DNA of 64,000 nt, from assembly GCF_029784135.1 (NCBI RefSeq), contig NC_073746.1, positions 259,880,994 through 259,944,993 on the forward strand. The letters run 5' to 3'. Positions 55,256-64,000 of this stretch are shown one piece after another. A program made the translations under genes and the position numbers. Position 1 is the stretch's first letter. Every line of letters begins with the position of its first letter. The DNA is from Toxorhynchites rutilus septentrionalis (taxonomy: Eukaryota; Arthropoda; Insecta; Diptera; Culicidae). The notes under the pieces are model-generated. The model saw nothing but the letters and a program-made list of their open reading frames with translations, was not told where the DNA came from and did no database searches.

Positions 55256-56580
55256 TTTACACCATATATTTGGTTAAACTCAACGATATTTATCAAAACC
55301 TACCCCTGCGAATGTGACGAATGTGACCGGCAAATTCATTCAGTTTTCCCCTTTGGTTAGATCACTTTTACGATTATGTATTGCACTACATTTGCCAAGT
55401 CCAGTTAGATCTTGTTGTTTATCTCGCCCGGCTTGTGCCACCCAAGGCCCATGGCCCACACAACGTGGATGTGTGGAAGAAGCTAAGTGGATATGTATTC
55501 TCCCATATGGGAGCTCTCACATTCTTGCTAATTCTCCACGCCGTTTATCGGGCGGGTTTGCCGTTGTGTTAGCCGTGGGACCTTTTCCAGATTGGAATCG
55601 CCCAGTGACCGTATGCATTATGTATCAACTTCTCACTCGACAACAGTCGCTCTGAGAACGGTAAGTGTTTACCTACACGAAATTGGTTCAATTTGAATCA
55701 ATTTCACTTGCAAATGGCCTTCATGGCGGACGGACGTGTATGGGTGAGCAAGAGGTGAGTTTACTTCGAAAGGATCTCATTCGAAGATTCTCTCTGTGAA
55801 GGGAATCAATTTATCTTTCAGCCAGATCGTCCGTTTCATGTTGTCGAGCCACAGTGGGCTGTGGTCGCAATTTTGTTCACAAAATATGATAAGCACGTTA
55901 CACACGTGAGATCAAATCCTTACTTCACGTGTGGGTAGGATTCCAAACATTTTTGACAGTTTCCTAATTCACTAGATCTATGGTCCATAAGTCATTTCCC
56001 CCATCACGATGAAAGCTGTACCCAGTTCATATGTGCAGCACTGGTAAATGGTATAACCACCTTCAAACGAACATAGCATCGAACCTTTCCGGCACGCCTG
56101 CAGCGCTAAGATGTTGAAATTCGATGTTTGGGTACTTGCAAGAAAACTGAGAGACTTGCAGGTCCATGTCACGTGTTTCAAATCGCTATTCTATATTCTT
56201 TGCGTGGTTTTCACGAAGTTACAGCATTTTAAAAACCAGAAAATCGATTCCCGTTCTCAAACCCGGAAATGAGCAGCATTAGTGTCAAAAATCAGCCCCA
56301 AGCTCTGTTAAATTGTGTAGATAATTTCAAGGTATGCGTGCCGAGGGATGAATGGCCGTGTGGGTTTAAAAGCTAGCGACAGAATCGGAATTCAAATCTA
56401 AGCAGGAGGTAATGGACTTTCTAATGGTATGGTATTTCCGCAGCTTGTCGGATTCATTTTTTGCTAGGGTTATAGAACACCTCAAAAGAATGATAGCATT
56501 GAACGGAAGCTTGGTTCCGCGAGGCCGATGGTGCTACGCGATCGTAAACTGCAGCTGAAGGTAAGCAGTAGTTGACGACC
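55256..56580. other. Mostly unassigned; possible orphan exon near 55380-55575
   Basis: 55381-55572 reads QLDLVVYLARLVPPKAHGPH and then HMGALTFLLILHAVYRAGL, GC-richer and less repetitive than the neighbourhood, with one hydrophobic helix-like segment. It could be an exon or a gene remnant of unknown family. I see nothing convincing in the rest. Confidence 0.25.
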
Positions 56581-56589
56581 TTCTGATAA

Positions 56590-57340
56590 GGATTCGAAGT
56601 TGTGGGCTTTGCCGATGATCTAGTCATAATGGTACGTGGCAAGTTCGACGACGTGATATCGAGCAGAATGCAGATGGTCTTAAATTTTACACAATTTGTA
56701 TCACAGAAGGTCTGAGCATAAATCCCTCAAAAACAACAATTATTGCTTTCACCAAAAAGAAAAAAACAGCATCTGCAGTCTTTACATCTTGGGGAAGAGG
56801 AAATAAAAAGCAGAGCTTCAGTGAAATATCTAGGTGTTATCCTGGTTGCAAATCTAAACTGGAATACGCACTTAGATTCAATAATCAGCAAGGCCAACTC
56901 AGCCCTATGGTAATGCTCTAAAATGATAGAAATAACATGGGGCCTTAAACCGAAAATGGTTATGTGAGTCTACACAGCAATTGTGCGGACTAGGATAACC
57001 TATGCCTCACTTGTATGGTGGCCAAAGACTAAGGAGACTGTAGCTACAAAAAAGCTAAACAAACCCGAACGACTAGCATACATTGCAATTACTGGAGCAA
57101 TGCGAAGCACTCCTTCAAAGGTATTTGAGGCTATCCTTCACCTGGTACCTTTGAACCAATATGTTCAGCTAGAGACTAAAAAAAGTGCTCTAAAACATAA
57201 AAGATAGAAAAAAAATACTAGACGGGGACAAAACTGGTCACTGGAGTATCCTGAATCTCTTACCCATTGGATCAGCCTCAGAGATGAACAGTGATTGGAT
57301 TGGACCTAGGACCAATTATGACATTCCATACAGAGTGATC
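56590..57340 (+). pseudogene. Non-LTR reverse transcriptase / RNase H fragment
   Basis: Broken plus-strand frames. GFADDLVIMVRGKFDD carries the catalytic FADD. Then come LSINPSKTTIIAFTKKKK, VKYLGVILVANLNWNTHLDS, RTRITYASLVWWPKTKE and AITGAMRSTPS, followed by a remnant of the RNase H start (SEMNSDWIGPRTNYDIP). The order fits an I/LOA/R1-group ORF2. Multiple stops and frameshifts; both ends are truncated. Confidence 0.8.
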
Positions 57341-57379
57341 GAACATTCTCTGTGGAAACTGGCAAACAGTTTTTCAGAC

Positions 57380-57540
57380 GAAGAAGTGGTGTTTTTGGCA
57401 GGACCTGACCTCCGCCCATTACGCGACGAAGTGACTAGAGGAGATGAGCCGCTTGATGATAGATGTTGTTCCGAAATCCGTCAAGCCTCCGAACGTCCCT
57501 CAGCTGCGTCCCATCGAAAATTTCTGGCAAACTTCTAGTG
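57380..57540 (+). pseudogene. DD37-type Tc1/mariner transposase fragment (D2 to E region)
   Basis: Two frames preserve EVVF.PDL near 57385-57410 (second catalytic D) and VVPKSVKPPNVPQLRPIENFW (about 57460-57530), the block ending in the catalytic glutamate. It is fused directly to the retrotransposon fragment. It resembles the transposase at 25213-26612. Confidence 0.65.
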
Positions 57541-60003
57541 GAGGATCTATTTCAACAATTTCGTGGTAAAAAAAGAGGAGGAACTAATAAATATAACAAA
57601 GAAGGAACTGAAAAACATGCCTGTTCGGATAACTAGACATTTTACAGTAACACTTTTGGAGTGGCTCAAAATTGAAATTATATTCATAAATGAATATTTT
57701 GTTTACAATCTGCATTTGCATTGTTTACTCAAAATAGTCTCTTCTTTCGTTACGATTTTTGGCCTTCCTTAGCTCTTTCTACTGCTTGTTTCTTTCCCGT
57801 TTATATTTCCTATTATTTAATCAGTCCACGTAATGCTACGGTAGGACTTTGGATGGTAAACCGCATCCAAGAATTCGTTACGTTCGGCTACAGTCCGTGC
57901 CGTCTCTTCAGCACCAGTGTGCTACGAAAGCTGCTAAGGTAAACTTGGACCACGGGAATATCAGCCTTATCACTCCTAACCGTGTTCCGATCGAAATTAA
58001 TAATCACAATAAAACTCCCGTTTGCATAGTCTTGTCAAACCTTTTTTTGTTTCTGCTTCTTCTCCTATTCTTCCCCTGACAGTTCGCTTCCGTTTTCGAG
58101 CACCCTTGACTGATATCAAAACTGTCATCTATCCGTCACTCGAAAACGGTACGGTTTAGGAAATGACTGTTTGAGGTTGTACTGAATACGGATGCACGGA
58201 CCAGCTAAAAGCATTCGGAATCTATCAAAATTGGCTGATAGCAATATCTTCTCAAATATTAATTTATGTGTTTACAAGCGCAAATGTTAAAGGCTGACCA
58301 TAATTCAATATAACAAGTTTACTCTCATATAGAAGCTTGGATATGTTTGCAAAGCGAAGAGTAACATGAATACATTGCTCTAATTTTTGTAAAGCCTATA
58401 GAATAAAATTCCTTTTACATCACTTCTGTACGCTGGAGGATTGTCATATCCACGCCATTTAATGTTCCACTTTTCCCATTTAGAAACTCATGCAATATAT
58501 CATCGTTTTTGTGCTTGTGATGAACAACGCAATGTTCTCCATTCAAAAGATGATCAATATTCTGGACCCGTAATCGAAATTGTACTGGCAACCCTCATCC
58601 AAGCTTCGTTGTTCTGATAGAATGTGATAAGAGATGAACGCCAAGCAGCAGGTTTTTGTCCTCTCTATCTCTCGTGGAAATGTTTTCTCTCAAATACGAA
58701 GTGAGATCTTTCACACAGGGAAAACGTGAGCGTGAAACATATCACAGTGGAGGGTCCTGTGAGAACCGCGAGAACTTCTCCAATATCAGTGTTGGGCTCA
58801 TCAAGTGGTAGATCATTATTATTTTTTCAGGGTGTCAAATCGGAGCTTTAGTCCCACAGTCGCATCCGATGAGTAAGTTAGCACGAACAGTGCAAAGACG
58901 CACGATACACACGCAGCCAGGCTGCTGGAAGGAAAATATAATTCAGTTTGGATAGAAAGACAAATAAAAGTGGGCTCGTTGTCCTCTGGTGGAATTAGCA
59001 GGTTTTTCAGCACGTTATTGGGCAACGTGCAAAAATATAAAAAGTTCAGTGTGGGCGAGCTTGAAACGGTGGGCTACGATGAAGTGTTTCACGGGGAATG
59101 AGATGGGATAGCAAACCTTAGTGAACGGAGAAGAGGTAGAATGCCTCAGATGAGAATCCTGAATGTGCGGAAAATATCAATTGAAATATTGCCCAATGCA
59201 AAAGGAAGGAATTGAGCACTGGTGTAGGGTATAGATTTTCGGATTCTTTTATCAGCGCTACCAGTATGATATTTGATAATGGAATCAGGATGTGTTCCCC
59301 AGTGTTTGTGCGTTAAAAAAAAAAAAAAAAGATAACATGGTTGGCTTGTTAAGAGTGGCAGTGATAGGTAAATAGTGGTTTGTAACTGAGCATTGGTAAT
59401 AGCAAAGTGTGTAACTGTTGACGCGGAATTTTCTAACAAAGGGACTTGGGCGGAAAAACCAAGGGATCAATCTCGACATCCTCGCACTCTCTACGTCGCT
59501 CGTCATATTGGTACGGGCCACGCACACTAACGTGTAATTAAACTTACGAGGTGTTTCTATCAAGTGTGTGAGTGTGTGGGTGGAAGAATCTTCTTTTATT
59601 ACACACAAATCTGTTACAGACTCGTCTTCATTCGCCATTCCCACCCACTACCAGCGGCGGTTTCCGATTGCACGTGTTTGTTTCACTATGCGCTGGGCTT
59701 CGCTCTCAGCACAAGCACTTGTGTCAGCATGCAAATAAAGCATAGATCCTTGATCTGGATGGAGAGTTCACATCGCCTACAATAGACTGCGAAAAGGATA
59801 CGAGCTGCAATAGAATTGGCTGGCTGCCACATTCATATGGACAACTGAAGTAAGTTTCATTCACAAATGGCTCCATTAATATAATCTAAGCCATTGACAA
59901 CTGATGTTTTCCCGATTTCATTCGAACGTGTATTGACATCTTTCGTGATGGGCGCGAATGGAATTTCAGGCATCAGGTGGAATATTTGACGCGTTCACTA
60001 TTT
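57541..60003. other. 2.5 kb without recognisable genes
   Basis: No domain-bearing frame and no clear repeat end. An A run lies at about 59315-59330. Confidence 0.35.
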
Positions 60004-60092
60004 CGTCTTCTTCTTCAATGGTACTGACATTCCGAAAGGCACTTCATCGCCTCAACGTAAAATTATTTACGTAATTTTTATTTTTAGTACAC
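60004..60092 (-). mobile_element. SINE 3' end fragment
   Basis: CGTCTTCTTCTTCAATGGTA and the following 'cctcaacgta' are the inverse complement of the 3' end of the SINE at 7644-7921, with about 15-20% divergence. Only the 3' terminal part is present, as expected for 5' truncation. Confidence 0.75.
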
Positions 60093-61404
60093 GGTTCTGA
60101 TTTCTATGTCATATAACGTATCTTAATTGTATTGAAGCGGGTAAGCGGAAACTCCTGGTATGACATGTATAACGTCCACGGTAGTCACATAATTCACTAT
60201 TATAGGGGCCTCATAATGAATAAACAAAGTTTGATGCACTAGTTCAAATAACTCCGAACACCCGCATACCCATGTTGAAGTAAGCCCTTCATGTGGAAAT
60301 TTTATAAGTGACATTCATATGTTAGTAACGGCGAAACATTCCGGTGTAGATTCCTCGTTTGTTCTCAAGAGTGTAATTTCTCATGTGTTGGGTTTATACA
60401 TATGGGACATCGTTCATCCTCACTACAGGAAGTCTTGAAATATATATTCTTTAAATTGTTATCTCCGTGTTCACTCTCGACTTGAAAAATTCTGAAAAAA
60501 GACTGGTGCGAATTCAAATAAACTACCATGATTTATGTGGGCTTTGAGATTTTTTTTCAAAACATGTTGGTGCCTGATTCTTAAATCTGTGTTTGGGTAA
60601 AACCTTAAGCTGTATGGGAAAAAACTTATCTTTAGTTTAATTTTTACGATTTTATTATTGAAGAATGACCACGTTTCATTTTATTTCAAAAAATTCCTTG
60701 ATCCTTTACGAAAAGATCGAAAATCTGTTCGCGGGTAGTTGAATTATTGAAGTTCATTCCTAAACATTCGAGCACATTCTAATATCAGTAGGACTCTATT
60801 CAAGTGTTACAAGTGTTTTGTAACCAATTATGTTGCTCTTAACGAAGCAATAATTTTTTTTCTCGAAATGCATCCTACAAATCAGCTAACTCAGGTTGCT
60901 CGAATGTGCTCCTCAGGTAATTTCTCCCATTGCTGTGGGACGGCTTGCTTACTTCGGAAATTCGAGAAATGATCCCGGGTTTTCGGCATTTATTTGCCAT
61001 TTACTATTTGGCTATTTTAATGTCCCAGGAGGTAACGAGACAATAATGTTATTTAAAATCAAGAAATTAATTCGGCATTGATTCGGCACTAGCAAAATGA
61101 TGAGTTGCCAAAATGATAGCTAAAAAATCTCGAGAAATTATTTCGATGTTCCCTCTCATCTCTCATTATATATTATTGTTGGTTAACTTAAACGACAATT
61201 AGATTCAACCATCTCTTCCTTTCTTCCTCTCGCATTTCTTCTTCAGTTGCCACTTGTAAATTGCTTGTTACAGGTTCATACTTTTCCTGTATGGTCCCAC
61301 CTCATTCCCCTACAAAGATTCGAGCTGGACGAGTTATCTTATTGATAATAATTTAAAACTGCATTTGTTCCATGACATTACAGTAATCAGTAAGCAAATC
61401 AAAT
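60093..61404. other. No feature seen
   Basis: Intergenic DNA with no recognisable coding or repeat signal. Confidence 0.3.
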
Positions 61405-61475
61405 TGAAGTGAAAACGGCATGTCGAAAAAAATTCTGACCCTGGAAGACCATAAACTGATCGGGAATTGAACCCA
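61405..61475 (-). mobile_element. tRNA-related SINE fragment
   Basis: The minus strand reads GGGTTCAATTCCCGATC, a Pol III B-box (GGTTCAATTCC) with the CCCGA(T/C)C flank seen in mosquito tRNA-derived SINEs, followed by a diverged body. The A box is not recognisable. Confidence 0.45.
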
Positions 61476-62019
61476 ATACCTATGTCAGCATCAGACAAGA
61501 ATTTACAAGGGAAATCCAGGAATCAGATACCCGACAATGGTCTGCTGATGGCGATCGTTTTCATGTCGAGAGAGTTGAGCAAACCTAAGCCTAACTCCAG
61601 CTGATACTTCAGGCCCTTTATCGAATCAATAATCGTGTCAATCTGTATCAGCAATGAGATCTGCCACAACACAATTCTCGTTAAAATATCTGTTGAGAAG
61701 AATTTACAATTATTCCGGTTGAGCTATACCTGGTTTATCTCAGGTTTCCAAATTAAACCTCTTTGAATGCTTTCATTTTATTCAAAGAAAATTGCTTTTA
61801 CGTATGTTCTATCTCAAGTTATCTATGTTTGTTAACGCACGTGGACACAAACTATTGAAGATTCCATAAGTGTTGTTTACGTTAATGTTTACAGCTAAAG
61901 GAAGAAATATTAAAAAAAAACAAATAATAACAATCACCATTATAGTCTAAAGATAAGAAGATACAAATTTCCGTTAAAACTTCGTCACCTTAAATACTAA
62001 CATTGATTATATTCTGGGA
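61476..62019. other. No feature seen
   Basis: Intergenic DNA without recognisable content. Confidence 0.3.
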
Positions 62020-62220
62020 CACTATTGACGAATTTACGTTAGATTTACAACCAGGTGACGCAGCGAGTAAAATAATGATGTTTTGTAAATTTTGGTTCGG
62101 AATTAGTTTGAATTTTTTAGAAAAATCTGATTTTTCTTCAAATTTTCTGGTTTCAACTATGCTTTCTATGCTGAAAAAGTTAGAAAATCATTATTTTATA
62201 TTGTTTCATTCATAACATAT
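62020..62220 (+). repeat. Dispersed repeat, copy 1 (partner split at 62962-63023 and 63600-63710)
   Basis: 'ttgacgaatttacgttaga', 'acaaccag.tgacgca' and 'gaaaaagttagaaaat' recur at 62962-63023 and 63630-63690. In the second place the repeat is interrupted by the GACGTGGGACTACGTC repeat and following sequence. Non-coding. Confidence 0.6.
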
Positions 62221-62434
62221 GATGAATGGTTTGCTATAAGAGTTAAAATTTACATTTTTTTTTCTAGGAAAACGATGTGTTGCACTTCAAATACTGCAGA
62301 TCCTTCTCGTATCGTCCGAACGGAATCTCCTGCTTAATGTTATCAACAAAATTAATATGATATCGATAGCATCGCCATTATACACAGCATGAGCTTCTGA
62401 AAAATGTCCGGAAGTTAATACTCATAACCTACTA

Positions 62435-62960
62435 CATAAGCTGAAAAGTCTTGGGATTTTTCAATAGATGGCGCCATTAAAAATGAACAAGATTAATTTC
62501 GAGAGGTTCATCCGTCACTAGCTTATGTGTAAAATTTCATGACGTTTCGTTTATTTGTTCACGAACTACAGTTGTTTAAGTGTCGCTTAGGTAGTGAGTA
62601 TTCGTATAGAAAATGGAAAAAGAGGAATATCGTTTTTTTATATATCGAATATTTTGTTTTTTGATGGGAAAAACTCCTAAACAATCAATGCAGTGGTTGA
62701 CGAAATGTTATTCCTCTTCTGCTTCTTTGAGAACAATAGTTTATCGATGGTTTAGTGAATTTAAAATGGGCTGTACAAGCACCGCGGATGCACCTCGCTC
62801 TGGAAGGCCAAAAGAGGCTACGAATCCAGAAATCGTGAAACAAGTGCATCGACTCGTTTTGAACGATCGTAAAGTAAAGTTATGCAAGTTGGCTGAGGCC
62901 GTAGGTATTTCAAAAGAACGAGTGGGATACATTTTGCACGACATTTTGGACATGAAATAG
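62435..62960 (+). pseudogene. Mariner transposase N-terminal part (truncated)
   Basis: A mariner-like end CATAAGCTGAAAAGTCTTGG follows TA at 62433-62434. The ATG at 62613 opens MEKEEYRFFIYRIFCFLMGK, with TIVYRWFSEFKMG, DAPRSGRPKEA, the second HTH (KLCKLAEAVGISKERVGYIL) and a stop after LDMK at 62960. This matches the DNA-binding N-terminal third of irritans-type mariner transposases. The catalytic domain is absent because unrelated repeat sequence begins at 62962. The 115 codons are uninterrupted, so truncation probably came before much decay. Confidence 0.85.
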
Positions 62961-63023
62961 CTTTTGACGAATTCACGTTAGACTTACAACCAGATGGCGC
63001 AACAAATAAAGTGATGATATTTC

Positions 63024-63290
63024 GTTTTTGACGTGGGACTACGTCTAACCGGAATATATGGGTGTAAAATGAAAACCTAAACACAGAACATGCAGGAATG
63101 AAAGATTTCAAATGCTTATAACTCGAACATTTCTCAATAGATCGGAATGATGTTTGCATCAATTGATAATAAATATTTCTACGCATTTATCACAATTAAT
63201 AACATGTTATTTTTCCAGAGATAAGCAATTGAATAACTGTAAAATGTCGAGCGCTATCTAAACGTCTCAAATGCCCCGTTTTGATTGGCC
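63024..63290 (+). repeat. Dispersed repeat, copy 2 ('GACGTGGGACTACGTC' start)
   Basis: Aligns to 10944-11216. It is inserted in, or abuts, the repeat that begins at 62962. Confidence 0.65.
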
Positions 63291-63300
63291 CGATTTACGG

Positions 63301-63430
63301 TTTCCCCAACACAGCCATCAAAACCGAGGTGCTTGTGGAAATTGGCATTGCAAATACATGCAAGTTGAGGGAACTTTTGGTCCCACCGAAATGTGTTTCC
63401 CAACACAGCCATCAAAACCAAGGTGCCTTA
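63301..63430. repeat. Short direct repeat, two units
   Basis: CCAACACAGCCATCAAAACC followed by (G/A)AGGTGC occurs at about 63305 and 63400, spaced about 95 bp. It is non-coding as far as I can tell. Confidence 0.65.
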
Positions 63431-64000
63431 CATTACATGGCGTTTGTTGTGTTCTTAACTTAGATAGCAAATATGTTGAATTCAATTGAATTCGAAAATT
63501 GTTTCATTCAATCAACAGTTTTATCAATACATTACTTATGATTACTACGGAAATGGTAGTCCCACGTCAACCTTGCGGTTATATCATAGATATAATCCAC
63601 ACATTTTTTTTTAATTCATTATAAAATCTGCATTTTTCTTTAAAATTCCAGGTTTCAAGTATTCTTTCTACTTTAAAAAGGTTAGAAAATGGTGGTATGA
63701 ATGTGGTATGAATATTAAATGAATCTAGATAGAAATAAAATTAATAATCACGACCGAATCTTGCTGTTAAGTGCGTAGAATAAACAAACATCATCATTTT
63801 TGTGGTTCTGAGCACTAACATATGTGTCGCATTAGATTCAATGGATGAAACGTGGATCCATTACCATACTCCTGAGTCCAATAGGCAGTCTGCAGAGTGG
63901 CACAGAGGCATATTTCGAAGACTTAGACGTTTCGTAATACAGAAAAGGAATCGAAATATTGCAAACTCGCTATACTAAGTGTATTGTCCTCGAAGGAAAC
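63431..64000. other. No gene seen
   Basis: 63600-63710 contains the end of the dispersed repeat described at 62020-62220. Nothing else is recognised. Confidence 0.35.

Noticed and set aside
58819..59025. Possible exon with acceptor-like TTTTTCAG and donor-like GAGTAAGT
   Set aside because: The implied exon is about 40 bp with no protein homology that I can see; splice-like words are common by chance.

Overview
This window looks like intergenic, transposon-packed DNA from a culicine mosquito, most likely an Aedes species. The inference rests on AT-rich DNA, a 61-bp spliceosomal intron, and a transposon mix that is typical of such genomes: BEL/Pao, Ty1/copia, CR1-type and RNase H-bearing non-LTR elements, a tRNA-derived SINE ending in GAA repeats, hAT, Tigger/pogo, mariner and DD37E Tc1/mariner elements, a piggyBac-like MITE and many inverted-repeat MITEs. 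I cannot prove the species from sequence alone. I see no prokaryotic operons and no CRISPR array.

Layout. 0-5.6 kb: degenerate MITEs and a stack of three nested insertions (pogo-like MITE, then a DNA element with GGCCATCTACACA ends, then a deleted copia). 5.7-7.0 kb: the only convincing host gene, a two-exon mitochondrial protein resembling FAM185A (DUF4097). 7.6-10.5 kb: a SINE with a perfect 13-bp target-site duplication, then a hAT element holding a 0.9-kb insertion. 10.9-13.1 kb: a dispersed repeat and two related histone H2A pseudogenes, with histone-type 3' stem-loops, flanking a MITE. 13.1-19.3 kb: a decayed BEL/Pao gag split by an essentially full-length CR1-type retrotransposon with long open ORF1 and ORF2. 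19.3-23.4 kb: short inverted repeats and unassigned DNA. 23.4-36 kb: a duplicated 1.4-kb segment, a DD37E element hit by a short retrotransposon 3' end, and a complete young BEL/Pao element inserted in a mariner remnant. 36-41.7 kb: mostly unassigned, with a tandem repeat. 41.7-46.3 kb: a Tigger element whose empty site is preserved in a neighbouring repeat copy, and a truncated non-LTR element inside an 82-bp-TIR element. 46.4-50.9 kb: a second hAT copy containing a 1-kb nearly pure hexanucleotide array. 50.9-64 kb: a deleted Tc1/mariner element, a piggyBac-like MITE with a long hairpin, retrotransposon and mariner fragments, SINE fragments and long stretches where I see nothing.

The genes do not act together as a pathway. 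What the window shows best is insertion history: at several places target-site duplications, empty sites or split reading frames give the relative order of insertions. I found no convincing new biological system. The items most worth following are the young BEL/Pao element with three reading frames, the CR1-type ORF1/ORF2 overlap without an obvious ORF2 start codon, the H2A pseudogenes that share disabling changes, the long hairpin in the piggyBac-like MITE, and the 1-kb hexanucleotide array bounded by a 25-bp direct repeat.
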